Assembly: GCF_000689255.1 (NCBI RefSeq)
Contig: NZ_HG964446.1
Span: 2,534,057 to 2,598,056, forward strand
Direction of reading: 5' to 3'
Source: Mycobacterium triplex
GTDB lineage: Bacteria > Actinomycetota > Actinomycetes > Mycobacteriales > Mycobacteriaceae
Length of the DNA: 64,000 nucleotides
The notes below the pieces were generated by a model, which was not told the DNA's origin, made no database searches, and was given only the letters and a program-made list of their open reading frames with translations. Below, piece after piece: positions 11,059 through 19,294 of this stretch (the first letter of the stretch is position 1; each line of letters starts with the position of its first letter). A program made the position numbers and the translations under genes.

Positions 11059-11754
11059 ATGGCCAAGATCGACTATGACGCCCTGAACTCGACGATTCGT
11101 TATCTGATGTTCTCGGTGTATTCGGTGGAACCCGGCGAACTCGGCGAGCAGCGTGAAGCCGTAATCGAGGACGCGACCCGGTTTTTCAAGCAGCAGGAAG
11201 AGCGCGGTGTCGTGGTGCGCGGCCTCTACGACGTCGCGGGCCTGCGGGCCGACGCCGATTTCATGATCTGGACGCACGCCGAGCGGGTCGAGGCGTTGCA
11301 AGCCACTTACTCCGATTTCCGCCGCACCACCACCCTGGGCCAGGTCAGCGCGCCGGTGTGGAGCAGCGTGGCGCTGCACCGGCCGGCGGAGTTCAACAAG
11401 AGCCATATCCCGGCGTTTTTGGCGGGCGAGGAGCCCGGCGCCTACATCTGCGTGTATCCGTTCGTGCGGTCCTACGAGTGGTACCTGCTGCCCGACGAGG
11501 AACGCCGCCGCATGCTGGCCGAGCATGGCATGGCCGCGCGCGAGTACAAGGATGTGCGCGCCAACACGGTGCCGGCGTTCGCGCTCGGCGACTACGAATG
11601 GATCCTGGCCTTCGAGGCGCCCGAGCTGCACCGCATCGTCGACCTGATGCGCGAACTGCGCGCCACCGACGCGCGCCGGCACACCCGCGAGGAGACGCCG
11701 TTCTTCACCGGGCCGCGGGTGCCCGTCGAGCAGCTGGTGAATTCGCTGCCATGA
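11059..11754 (+). CDS. chdC: Coproheme decarboxylase ChdC (HemQ)
   Basis: 231 residues of the chlorite-dismutase-like fold. ChdC performs the last step of the coproporphyrin-dependent pathway, decarboxylating coproheme to haem b with peroxide. [12 protein letters not shown] contains the expected catalytic tyrosine, and the [12 protein letters not shown] segment the expected proximal haem histidine of the actinobacterial clade. It starts six bases after hemY and overlaps the methyltransferase gene by ATGA. Ferrochelatase is not in this window. Confidence 0.92.
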   Translation: MAKIDYDALNSTIRYLMFSVYSVEPGELGEQREAVIEDATRFFKQQEERGVVVRGLYDVAGLRADADFMIWTHAERVEALQATYSDFRRTTTLGQVSAPVWSSVALHRPAEFNKSHIPAFLAGEEPGAYICVYPFVRSYEWYLLPDEERRRMLAEHGMAAREYKDVRANTVPAFALGDYEWILAFEAPELHRIVDLMRELRATDARRHTREETPFFTGPRVPVEQLVNSLP

Positions 11755-12503
11755 CAACCGAATTCGACCCGAATGACCCCGCCCGCTTCGAGGAGATGTA
11801 CCGCGACGAGCGAACGTCGCACGGCCTGCCGACCGCGACACCGTGGGACATCGGCGGGCCGCAGCCGGTGGTCCAGCAGCTGGTGGCGCTGGGCGCGATC
11901 AAGGGCGAGGTGCTCGACCCGGGCACCGGCCCGGGACACCACGCGATCTACTACGCGTCCAAAGGCTACTCGGCGACCGGCATCGACGGGTCGCAGACGG
12001 CCCTGGAGCGGGCCCGGAAGAACGCGCAAAAGGCAGGTGTGTCAGTGAATTTCGAGCTGGCCGACGCCACCAAGCTGGAAGGGCTGGAGAACCGGTTCGA
12101 CACCGTCGTCGACTGCGCGTTCTACCACACCTTCAGCACCGAGCCCGAGCTTGCCCAGCGGTACGCGCAGGCGCTGCGGCGGGCCACCAAGCCGGGCGCG
12201 CGGCTGTACATGTTCGAGTTCGGCGCCCACGACGTCAACGGGTTCACGATGATGCGCTCGTTGTCCGAGAAGGACTTTCGCGACGTGCTGCCGGCCGCCG
12301 GCTGGGAGATCAGCTACCTCGGCACGACCACCTACCAGGTCAACGTCAGCGCCGAGAGCATCGAGTTGATGGCCAAGCGCAACCCGGACATGGCAGATCA
12401 GGTCGAGGACATGTTGAAGCGGTACCGCGCGATGGAACCCTGGCTGAAGGGCGGCCGAGTGCATGCCCCGTTCTGGGAAGTCCACGCCACCCGGACGGAC
12501 TGA
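11751..12503 (+). CDS. Class I SAM-dependent methyltransferase (Rv2675c-like)
   Basis: 250 residues. The SAM-binding glycine motif is [17 protein letters not shown], followed by [14 protein letters not shown] (motif II acidic residue) and [12 protein letters not shown] (motif IV). ATG 11751 overlaps the chdC stop, making it the last gene of the hem operon, as in M. tuberculosis. The substrate is unknown; linkage suggests a haem or porphyrin-related small molecule, but this is inference only. The gene is followed by a GC-rich minisatellite. Confidence 0.9.
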   Translation: MTTEFDPNDPARFEEMYRDERTSHGLPTATPWDIGGPQPVVQQLVALGAIKGEVLDPGTGPGHHAIYYASKGYSATGIDGSQTALERARKNAQKAGVSVNFELADATKLEGLENRFDTVVDCAFYHTFSTEPELAQRYAQALRRATKPGARLYMFEFGAHDVNGFTMMRSLSEKDFRDVLPAAGWEISYLGTTTYQVNVSAESIELMAKRNPDMADQVEDMLKRYRAMEPWLKGGRVHAPFWEVHATRTD

Positions 12504-12508
12504 GCGCC

Positions 12509-12565
12509 CGCGCCGCTCCCGCGCCGCTCCCGCGCCGCCTCCCGCGCCGCCTCCCGCGCCGCTCC
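12509..12565. repeat. GC-rich minisatellite, five 11-12 bp units
   Basis: Five consecutive copies of CGCGCCGC(C)TCC immediately after the methyltransferase stop; units 1, 2 and 5 are 11 bp and units 3 and 4 have an extra C. The tract ends 12 bases before the left 62-bp direct repeat. Copy number is likely variable between strains. Confidence 0.85.
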
Positions 12566-12577
12566 CGACGCTCGCGA

Positions 12578-12639
12578 CGCGAAACTTAAACCATGGCGAC
12601 CGTTTTCGGCGTGTCGTCGCAACTGGTTAAGTGTCGCGG
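12578..12639. repeat. 62-bp direct repeat, left copy
   Basis: Identical base for base to 13510-13571; identity stops abruptly at both edges. It contains the stop codon (12627-12629) and the last codons (RDT) of the DUF559 gene. Recombination between the copies would remove exactly 932 bp and restore a single copy between the methyltransferase and msrB genes. Confidence 0.95.
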
Positions 12640-13475
12640 AATCCCCGACGGATCAGCGCGCCCCGCACGCGTCGCACCACGTCGTCGGGCTTGTCGTCGG
12701 CGATCACCCGGATGACGATCCAGCCCAGTTCTTCGAGTTTGCGTAGCCGGACCTGATCGCGAGCGTATTGGCGGCGGTCCGCGCGATGGTGATCGCCGTC
12801 GTACTCGGCGGCCACCCGGTAGGTTTCCCAGCCCATGTCGAGGCACGCAATCAGATGCCAGTTCTCCTGCACCGGCAATTGCGTTGTGGGACAAGGTAGT
12901 CCAGCATCGATTAGCAGTAGACGCAGCCATGTCTCCTTGGGTGACGCGGCGCCCGGGTCGACCAACGGCAGCGCCGCACGCAGCCGGCGCAGCCCGCGCG
13001 CACCGCGGTACCGCTTGGCCAGCCGCAGCACGTCCTCGCTCGAGAACGGTGTCGCCCGCATCAACGCGTCGATCCGCGCGACCGCCTCGCCCCGTGGCAG
13101 CTGCCGGGCAAGGTCGAACGCGGTCCTGGCAAGAGACGTCACCGGCAATCCGGCAACCGTGGTCACCTCATCGGGTGCGATGCGCGCGTTTCGGGTCAGC
13201 ACGCCGGCCGGCGGATGCGGGTTGCGCCAAATCAACTCGACGGGCACGTCCTCGTCAATCCACCGCGATCCGTGCAGTGCCGCCGCGGCAAGCCCGGCGA
13301 GGACACCCCGTCGTTGCGACCACAGCCATGCCGCGATCGAACGCGTTCGTAGTGTTGGCGCCGCGCAATCCGCCACATACACATCGGGATAGATCGCCCG
13401 GAAGTCGGTTCGTAACCGATACCAGCTCAGTTGTCCCAGCCGCACTGCCTCGCTGCCCACCAACACGTGGTCCAC
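12627..13475 (-). CDS. DUF559 / AbiEi-antitoxin-like protein with Vsr-type nuclease-like C-terminus
   Basis: 282 residues from GTG 13475. The N-terminal ~110 residues resemble the winged-helix/AbiEi-antitoxin-like region found in many actinobacterial DUF559 proteins (DVYVADCAAPTLRTR, GVLAGLAAAALHG). The C-terminal ~90 residues carry the DUF559 core: VAAEYDGDHHRADRRQY, then RDQVRLRKLEELGWIVIRV, a PD-(D/E)xK/Vsr-endonuclease-like pattern. It is absent from the otherwise conserved Rv2675c-Rv2674 junction as I remember it and is flanked by 62-bp direct repeats, the left one overlapping its 3' end. Biological role is unknown; defence, toxin-antitoxin or self-mobilising nuclease are all possible. 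Confidence 0.82.
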   Translation of the reverse strand: MDHVLVGSEAVRLGQLSWYRLRTDFRAIYPDVYVADCAAPTLRTRSIAAWLWSQRRGVLAGLAAAALHGSRWIDEDVPVELIWRNPHPPAGVLTRNARIAPDEVTTVAGLPVTSLARTAFDLARQLPRGEAVARIDALMRATPFSSEDVLRLAKRYRGARGLRRLRAALPLVDPGAASPKETWLRLLLIDAGLPCPTTQLPVQENWHLIACLDMGWETYRVAAEYDGDHHRADRRQYARDQVRLRKLEELGWIVIRVIADDKPDDVVRRVRGALIRRGFRDT

Positions 13476-13509
13476 AACTGAAAGACGTCGCGACGCGGCG
13501 ATGAGATCC

Positions 13510-13571
13510 CGCGAAACTTAAACCATGGCGACCGTTTTCGGCGTGTCGTCGCAACTGGTTAAGTGTCGCGG
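13510..13571. repeat. 62-bp direct repeat, right copy
   Basis: Second identical copy, lying between the 5' end of the DUF559 gene (35 bases away) and the 3' end of msrB (14 bases away). Being upstream of the DUF559 start it may hold that gene's promoter; a weak minus-strand TAAGTT lies at 13515-13520. Confidence 0.95.
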
Positions 13572-13585
13572 GGATTGACCAACGA

Positions 13586-13996
13586 TCAAGCCCCCGTTGG
13601 CACCAGGCGCAGCGAGATGGAGTTGATGCAGTAGCGCTGATCGGTCGGGGTCGGATAGCCCTCGCCGGCGAACACGTGACCGAGGTGGCTGTGGCAGTTC
13701 GCGCACAGCACCTCGGTGCGCGTGGTGCCCATCGAGTGGTCGGGTCGCAGGATCACCGCGTCGGAGTTGGCCGGGTCGAAAAACGACGGCCAGCCGCAGT
13801 GCGAGTCGAACTTCTCCGTGCTGCGGAACAACTCCGCCCCGCAGGCCCGGCATTCGTAGACGCCCTCGGTTTTGGTGTCGGTGTACTCGCCGACGAACGG
13901 CCGCTCGGTGCCGGCGCGACGCAGCACCTGAAACTCTTCGGGGGTCAGCTTCTGACGCCACTCGTCGTCGGTGAGCTGCAACTTGGGCGAAGTCAT
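13586..13996 (-). CDS. msrB: Peptide methionine (R)-S-oxide reductase MsrB
   Basis: 136 residues. MsrB reduces the R epimer of methionine sulfoxide in proteins. Two CxxC pairs (ECRACG and LCANCHSHLGH) bind structural zinc, and the catalytic cysteine is in RYCINSISLRL near the C-terminus. GVYECRACG, FDSHCGWPSF and HVFAGEGYP are family landmarks. ATG 13996 overlaps the aftC stop by ATGA, so msrB is the distal gene of an aftC-msrB unit. Confidence 0.96.
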   Translation of the reverse strand: MTSPKLQLTDDEWRQKLTPEEFQVLRRAGTERPFVGEYTDTKTEGVYECRACGAELFRSTEKFDSHCGWPSFFDPANSDAVILRPDHSMGTTRTEVLCANCHSHLGHVFAGEGYPTPTDQRYCINSISLRLVPTGA

Positions 13997-15291
13997 GCGT
14001 CCACGCTAGCGCGTGTCAGCCACGCCGGGTCAATCCCGCCGTCGAGACGGTTCTCGTCCTTGGCGTCGAGGTAGCGGAAGTAGAGCACGGTGAACACCAC
14101 GATCAGCAGCAACGACCAGCCGTAGGTGATCTTGAGGTACTCCAGCGCCCGGCCCCATCGCATCCAGTTGAACAGCAGCCACCGGTCCAGCGTCATGAAG
14201 CCGTAGATCCCCAGCCACGCCGGCCAATTGCGGATCGTCGAATTGGGCAGCACGACCGTCATCAGGAACGGGAACAGCATCATCGAGTAGTAGCCCTGCG
14301 ACAGCGACAGCGCCAGCCACGACCACAGCAGCAGCACCCCCGACGAGGTGGTGAACCAGAACAACGGGTCGCGGGTGCGGTAGTAGCGGTACAGCAGCCA
14401 GAGCGCGCCGATCGCCAGCGCCGTGAACAGCAGCCGCAGGAACACGATCAGCCAGGTGGGCAGGCCGAAGTACACGCCGTTGCCCTCGATCGAACTGTTG
14501 AAGTAGTCGCGGGTGCCCAGGAAGTACGGCACCGTCTTCGTGACGAAGTCCATCGGATCGGCGACCAACGGCCACGCCACCGCATTGACGACGATCGGCA
14601 CCACGAACGCCGGCACCAGCGCCCGCCATTGGCGATTCAGCAGCGGCAGCAACAGCAGGGGCAGCAGCACCGGTTTCACCGTGAGCGTCAACCCGATCAC
14701 CACACCCGCCCACCACTGGTGGCTGCTTTTACCGTCCAGCAGCCACCACAGGAACAGCAGCTCGGCGAGCAGCACGCAGCCGTTGATGTTGGTGAACACC
14801 AGCGTGTTCGTCACCGTCTCGGTGCAGAACATGCCCAACAGCAGGGCCGGGGCCGCGACGGAGGCCAGGGTGAATTTGAACAGCCGCAGCAACAAGTACC
14901 AGGCGATCAGGATCGCGATCGTGTTGATCAGGATGAACAGGTAGCGCGACGGGGCGAACGGCAGGTAGCCGAACGGTGCCATCAGCAGCGTGCCGCCGGG
15001 CGGGTACAGGTAGTGCGGGTCGACGTAGTCGAAGTGCTCGTTGTAGATGTCCCAGCCGCGCCGGAAGTTCAGCACCGCACGGTAAACCGGCTTGAAGTCG
15101 TCGGTGATGTTGCCGTTGGTGGTGATCACGATGCTGCGGTGTAGCACCGAGAAGATCGCCGCCGGCCACAGCGCCGACCGCAAGATCGTCGCCGTGCTGG
15201 GCGGCCCGGAGCGGGGACGGAAGGCGGCCAGCACCCAATCGCGCAGGCCGGTTCGAGTCGAGTCAGCTGCCGTCACCAGCGCACCGTACAC
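13993..15291 (-). CDS. aftC: Alpha-(1->3)-arabinofuranosyltransferase AftC
   Basis: 432 residues, polytopic GT-C fold glycosyltransferase. AftC uses decaprenyl-phosphoryl arabinose to add alpha-1,3 branches to arabinogalactan and lipoarabinomannan on the outer face of the membrane. The acidic pair in the first extracytoplasmic loop (NGNITDDFKPVY) is present and roughly ten hydrophobic spans follow; FDYVDPHYLYPPGGT and YYSMMLFPFLMT are typical of the protein. The frame is open far upstream, but GTG 15291 (VYGALVTAADS) matches the known mycobacterial N-terminus. Confidence 0.94.
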   Translation of the reverse strand: MYGALVTAADSTRTGLRDWVLAAFRPRSGPPSTATILRSALWPAAIFSVLHRSIVITTNGNITDDFKPVYRAVLNFRRGWDIYNEHFDYVDPHYLYPPGGTLLMAPFGYLPFAPSRYLFILINTIAILIAWYLLLRLFKFTLASVAAPALLLGMFCTETVTNTLVFTNINGCVLLAELLFLWWLLDGKSSHQWWAGVVIGLTLTVKPVLLPLLLLPLLNRQWRALVPAFVVPIVVNAVAWPLVADPMDFVTKTVPYFLGTRDYFNSSIEGNGVYFGLPTWLIVFLRLLFTALAIGALWLLYRYYRTRDPLFWFTTSSGVLLLWSWLALSLSQGYYSMMLFPFLMTVVLPNSTIRNWPAWLGIYGFMTLDRWLLFNWMRWGRALEYLKITYGWSLLLIVVFTVLYFRYLDAKDENRLDGGIDPAWLTRASVDA

Positions 15292-15311
15292 CGCGGCGCC
15301 GCGCCGACACC

Positions 15312-16874
15312 TCAGGCGGGACAGTAAGTGTCGGTTCCGGGCAGCTTGCCGGTGTTGAGATAGCCGACCATCGGCGGGATCGCGCACGCCGTGTAGATGC
15401 TCGCCCCGTGGCCGATGCCCTGCCACATCACCCGGCGGCTGGCCGCGCCCGCGTTGATGATCGTGGCCGCCGTCTGGGCCACGCCTTCGGAGCCGACGAT
15501 CGGGTCGTTCTGCACGCCCAGCAGCACGACGTCGACCTTGAGTTCCTTGGGCGGCGCCGGCGGCGAGATCGTGGGCCAGTGCACGCACTTGACCAAGTTG
15601 AGCGCGGCGACCGTGCCGAACTGCGGATAGAGCTTGGCCCAGGCGACCACGAGTTCGCGCACCCGGTCCGGGGTCGGACGGTTGATCGCGTCGCTGCAGG
15701 AGTTGACGAACTGACCGTCGGTGTCCTGGGTGGCGTCGGCGCGGTTGATCAGGCTGGTCAGCTGGTTGGCGTCGCCGGAGCGGGCCGCGGCCAGCGCGTT
15801 GGCCAGACTCGTCGTGGCGCTGACGCGGCCGCCGGACGGGAAGCCCAGCGCGACGGTGATGGCGTTGACGACCTCGGCCAGCGAAGCACCGCCGGGCCCC
15901 CGGCCGGCCCGGGCGTCGGCCAGCAGCGCGCTGACGGCGGCCTTGGGGTCGGGGCCCAGCGCGCAGTTCACCGCGACGCACTGCGCGGCGAACGCGTCGA
16001 GCGCGGCCTGCTGCCCCTTGACCTGCTGCTCGGCGGCCGCTTCGGCGTTGACGCCCAACGCAATCGGGGAGTCGAGCATCAGGCGCGCGACCTTGTCGGG
16101 ACGCGACGACGCGTAGGCCAGCGCGACCTGGGCGCCGTTGCCGATGCCGAGCAGCGCGACCGCGGGCACGTCCCACAGACTGCGCAGTCGCTCGATGTCC
16201 GAGGCCGCATGCGAGTTGTCGTAGGCGCTGTCACCCGGTGCGATGGCGTCGGTGCAGCTGGTGGTGGCGGTGTTGGAGATGTCGGACAGATTGGCGACCG
16301 GGTCGTCGCCGCTCTGGAATTGCGCCTGATCGCGCATCGACTGCCGGTCGGAATGATCCCGGCAGTCGATCGGGCTCGACATGCCGATGCCGCGGCGGTC
16401 CACGGCGACGATCGGGTGGGCCTGCAGCAGATCGTTGCCCGCCCGCGACAACCACACCGGCAGCTGCGCCGACGACGGCAGGTCGGAGCCGGTGGTGAGG
16501 ACGACGGGACCGGCGTCCTTCGGGGTCTGATTCGACCGGGCGCGCACCACGCCGATGCTGAGGGTTCCCGATCCGCCGTTGACCGGGTCGAGGTCGGCGT
16601 CATAGTTCGCGCAATCCAGCCGGACGCCGGTGGGCGCGTTGCGGACGCCGGCGTCGTTGAACACCTTCGCCGTGCAGTCGCGCCACGACAAGTCGTTCTT
16701 GGGGGCGGCGATCGGCGGCGGACCGGCCGGCGGCGGCTTCGTGGTGGCCGCGCCCTGCGGCCGGGCACCGGAATTGGTCGCGAAGCGCGGGTCGGCGGCC
16801 AGGCCGGGAACGCAGGCGGTCAGCAGCGTGGTGACCGCGACCAGCGTGGTCACCGACCTGATGTGCCGACTCAT
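15312..16874 (-). CDS. Secreted lipoprotein alpha/beta hydrolase, TAP-like C-terminus (Rv2672-like)
   Basis: 520 residues from ATG 16874 (an upstream ATG at 16892 is possible). The N-terminus is a lipoprotein signal ending LLTAC. The body is an alpha/beta hydrolase of the tripeptidyl-aminopeptidase type with a TAP-like C-terminal domain (ASRRVMWQGIGHG containing the expected catalytic His region). Oddly, the nucleophile elbow reads ALLGIGNGAQVALAYA where active relatives have GxSxG, so the serine position is glycine. It may be an inactive or repurposed hydrolase at the cell surface. It lies 20 bases upstream of aftC and may be co-transcribed. Confidence 0.88.
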   Translation of the reverse strand: MSRHIRSVTTLVAVTTLLTACVPGLAADPRFATNSGARPQGAATTKPPPAGPPPIAAPKNDLSWRDCTAKVFNDAGVRNAPTGVRLDCANYDADLDPVNGGSGTLSIGVVRARSNQTPKDAGPVVLTTGSDLPSSAQLPVWLSRAGNDLLQAHPIVAVDRRGIGMSSPIDCRDHSDRQSMRDQAQFQSGDDPVANLSDISNTATTSCTDAIAPGDSAYDNSHAASDIERLRSLWDVPAVALLGIGNGAQVALAYASSRPDKVARLMLDSPIALGVNAEAAAEQQVKGQQAALDAFAAQCVAVNCALGPDPKAAVSALLADARAGRGPGGASLAEVVNAITVALGFPSGGRVSATTSLANALAAARSGDANQLTSLINRADATQDTDGQFVNSCSDAINRPTPDRVRELVVAWAKLYPQFGTVAALNLVKCVHWPTISPPAPPKELKVDVVLLGVQNDPIVGSEGVAQTAATIINAGAASRRVMWQGIGHGASIYTACAIPPMVGYLNTGKLPGTDTYCPA

Positions 16875-16901
16875 GCCGACCACAGTAGCCATGACGCGGT
16901 G

Positions 16902-17675
16902 CTAAGCCCGCACGTAGCGCGTGTACAGGTAGCCGGCGTCGTCGGTCAGCACGTGTGTGCAGTCCATCCGGGTCAGCGCCTGACCGGGGCCCGTCGCGAT
17001 GCGCCGGGCCAGCCCGCCGACGACGTAGGGCGCGATCGTCAGGCACAGCTCGTCGAGCAGGTCGCGCTGCATGAACGCGCCCAGCAGCATCGGCCCGCCC
17101 TCGGTCAGTACCCGCCGCATTCCGCGGGCCCGCAGGATCGCCAGCAGCGCGGCCTCGTCGACCTTTTCCGGATCGGGGCCCGAGCAGTCGATGACCTCGG
17201 CCAGATCGCCGACGCAGCGGCGGGTTTCGTCGGCCGCGGCCGTGCAGGTGAGCACCAGGGGCGGCACCTCGGTCCGGGTGAACACCCCCATCTCCCGTTC
17301 CAGCCGGCCGGACTTGGTGACGATGGCCAACTGCGGCACTTCGCTTTGCCCGCGGGCCTGCCGGCGCTGGCGCTCGGCGATTCCCGCGTGCGCACCGGAA
17401 TAGCCCTCGACCCGCACGGTGCCCGCACCGACGACGATGACATCGGCGAGCTCGCGCAGCAGGAAGAAGATCAAGCGGTCACCGGGCCCCGCCATCGGGC
17501 CGGTCTTGCCTTCGGCGGTGGCACCGCCGTCGATGCTGGTGATGAAATTCGCCCGCACCCAGGTGTTGTCCCCGTCCGGGTAGGCGTAGAGCTGGGGGAG
17601 TTCGCCGTCGTCGAGTTCGCGCCCCGACCCGAGCAGGGTCAACGGGATGTCGGCGGCTCTGCCTGACTCGGGCAT
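16902..17675 (-). CDS. ribD: RibD C-terminal-domain reductase (Rv2671-like)
   Basis: 257 residues. The pyrimidine reductase/DHFR-like fold shows FITSIDGGAT near the N-terminus, VIVVGAGTVRVEGY for NADPH binding and RVLTEGGPMLLGAF towards the end. The deaminase domain of full RibD is absent. The M. tuberculosis counterpart is annotated RibD and reported to have dihydrofolate reductase activity that can substitute for DfrA, so folate or flavin metabolism are both possible. ATG 17675 is divergent from the ZapE-like ATPase gene 34 bases away. Confidence 0.85.
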   Translation of the reverse strand: MPESGRAADIPLTLLGSGRELDDGELPQLYAYPDGDNTWVRANFITSIDGGATAEGKTGPMAGPGDRLIFFLLRELADVIVVGAGTVRVEGYSGAHAGIAERQRRQARGQSEVPQLAIVTKSGRLEREMGVFTRTEVPPLVLTCTAAADETRRCVGDLAEVIDCSGPDPEKVDEAALLAILRARGMRRVLTEGGPMLLGAFMQRDLLDELCLTIAPYVVGGLARRIATGPGQALTRMDCTHVLTDDAGYLYTRYVRA

Positions 17676-17697
17676 GAGGACGATTGCAGCACGCCGT

Positions 17698-17703
17698 TAG
17701 AGT
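17698..17703 (+). promoter_or_regulatory. -10 element for leaderless ZapE-like gene
   Basis: TAGAGT six bases before ATG 17710, no Shine-Dalgarno. Lies in the 34-base divergent spacer with the RibD-like gene. Confidence 0.5.
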
Positions 17704-17709
17704 CTTCGC

Positions 17710-18768
17710 ATGCACGGGTCCACCTCCGCGGACGGTTTTGGGCCCGCACAGCATCTGGTGGATCGGCATCCGAGCGTGTCGCCGGAACGGCTGATCGCCC
17801 AATTACGGCCGCCGCCGACGTTCGCCGACGTGGGCTTCGCGACCTACCGACCGGATCCGGCCGAACCGACGCAGGCCGCCGCCCTGGCGGCGTGTCAGGA
17901 CTTCTGTCGTCAGGCGCAACAGCGGCGCGCGGGCCGGCGAAAGCTGTTGGGCAAGCGGGCGGTGCTGCCGGGCGTCGGCATCTACCTGGACGGCGGATTC
18001 GGGGTCGGCAAGACGCATCTGCTGGCCTCGGCGTACTACCAGTTGCCCGGCCCTCGCCCCAAGGCGTTCGCGACGTTCGGGGAGCTGACCCAGCTGGCCG
18101 GGGTGTTCGGCTTTACCGAATGCATCGACCTGCTGGCCGATTACACCGCGGTGTGCATCGACGAGTTCGAACTCGACGACCCCGGCAACACCACGCTGAT
18201 CTCGCGGCTGCTGTCGTCGTTGGTCGAGCGGGGGGTGTCGGTGGCCGCCACCTCCAACACGCTGCCCGAGCAGCTGGGGGAGGGCCGCTTCGCCGCCCAG
18301 GATTTTCTGCGCGAGATCAACACGCTGGCAAGCATTTTCACCACTGTGCGCATCGAAGGCCCGGACTATCGGCACCGCGGCCTGCCGCCGGCGCCGCAGC
18401 CGCTGACCGACGACGAGGTCGTCACGCGTGCCGCCGGCGTGGCCGGGGCGACGCTGGACGACTTCGACGCGCTGTGTGCGCATTTGGCCACCATGCACCC
18501 GTCGCGCTATCTGACGCTGATCGAGGGTGTCACGGTGGTGTTCTTGACCGGTGTGCACGGCATCGACGACCAAAACGTCGCGCTGCGTCTGGTGTCGCTG
18601 ACCGATCGCCTGTACGACGCCGGCATTCCGGTGATCGCGTCCGGCGCGAAACTGGACACCATCTTCAGCGCAGATATGCTGGCCGGCGGCTACCGAAAGA
18701 AGTACCTGCGGGCCATTTCCCGGTTGCTGGCGCTGACCGCAGCGGCTACCCAACCTCGCGAGTCATGA
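17710..18768 (+). CDS. AFG1/ZapE-family P-loop ATPase (Rv2670c-like)
   Basis: 352 residues. Walker A is GGFGVGKTHLLA and Walker B is TAVCIDEFELDDPG; AATSNTLPEQLGEG is the sensor region. Family members are AAA+ ATPases; E. coli ZapE interacts with the divisome and mitochondrial AFG1/LACE1 aids degradation of respiratory subunits. Function in mycobacteria is untested to my knowledge. The C-terminus overlaps the convergent GNAT gene by 23 bases. Confidence 0.92.
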   Translation: MHGSTSADGFGPAQHLVDRHPSVSPERLIAQLRPPPTFADVGFATYRPDPAEPTQAAALAACQDFCRQAQQRRAGRRKLLGKRAVLPGVGIYLDGGFGVGKTHLLASAYYQLPGPRPKAFATFGELTQLAGVFGFTECIDLLADYTAVCIDEFELDDPGNTTLISRLLSSLVERGVSVAATSNTLPEQLGEGRFAAQDFLREINTLASIFTTVRIEGPDYRHRGLPPAPQPLTDDEVVTRAAGVAGATLDDFDALCAHLATMHPSRYLTLIEGVTVVFLTGVHGIDDQNVALRLVSLTDRLYDAGIPVIASGAKLDTIFSADMLAGGYRKKYLRAISRLLALTAAATQPRES

Positions 18769-19294
18769 CGTAGTCGTTTTCCAGGTGATCGCCGACCTGG
18801 AACGTCCTGGTGCCACTGACCGTGAAACCGCTCTTGGCGTAAAAGCGTTGGGCGCGTTGGTTTGCCTTGCTGACGCCGAGCCACACGCAGCGCACGTCCC
18901 AGTCGGCCGCGACCGCCAGCGCGCCGTCCATCAGCGCCGCCGATGCCCCGCTGCCGTGCTGGTCGGGCAGCAGATACAGCTTGGACAGCTCGGCGGCCGG
19001 ACGGATCTCGACCGCCCGCTGCACGCCGGCGTCGTCGGAGACGCCGCGAACGACCATGGCGTAACCCACGATTCGGCCGTCGCGGCTTGCGGTCACAATG
19101 GCGCGCTTCGGGTCGTCCAGATACTCGCCGAAGCGGGCGGGCGACAGGTTGGCCGCGACGAAGGACGCGATGTTGCCGGGCGTCGCGGTGGGCGGGCACG
19201 CCAACGGAAAGGTAAGGGCCGCAACGTTAGCCAGCTCTGCAATATCGACGGAATCCGTCGCGACCCGCTGGATGGCCAGTGTCAGAGGTTCCAC
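18746..19294 (-). CDS. GNAT-family N-acetyltransferase (Rv2669-like)
   Basis: 182 residues from GTG 19294, which overlaps the 3' end of the gene upstream by 13 bases. The acetyl-CoA-binding loop is LYLLPDQHGSGASAALMD (Q/RxxGxG/A) and NQRAQRFYAKSGF is the canonical GNAT motif B. Substrate unknown. It overlaps the ZapE-like gene tail to tail by 23 bases, so the two mRNAs could form a short antisense duplex. Confidence 0.88.
   Translation of the reverse strand: MEPLTLAIQRVATDSVDIAELANVAALTFPLACPPTATPGNIASFVAANLSPARFGEYLDDPKRAIVTASRDGRIVGYAMVVRGVSDDAGVQRAVEIRPAAELSKLYLLPDQHGSGASAALMDGALAVAADWDVRCVWLGVSKANQRAQRFYAKSGFTVSGTRTFQVGDHLENDYVMTREVG

Noticed and set aside
12578..13571. Classic transposon-type target-site duplication
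   Set aside because: A 62-bp duplication is far longer than IS target duplications, and there are no terminal inverted repeats or transposase; a recombination or homing-type explanation fits better.
15408..17666. Plus-strand open frame of 752 codons
   Set aside because: It is antisense to the Rv2672-like hydrolase and RibD-like reductase genes, whose motifs are clear. Long antisense frames are expected in high-GC DNA.
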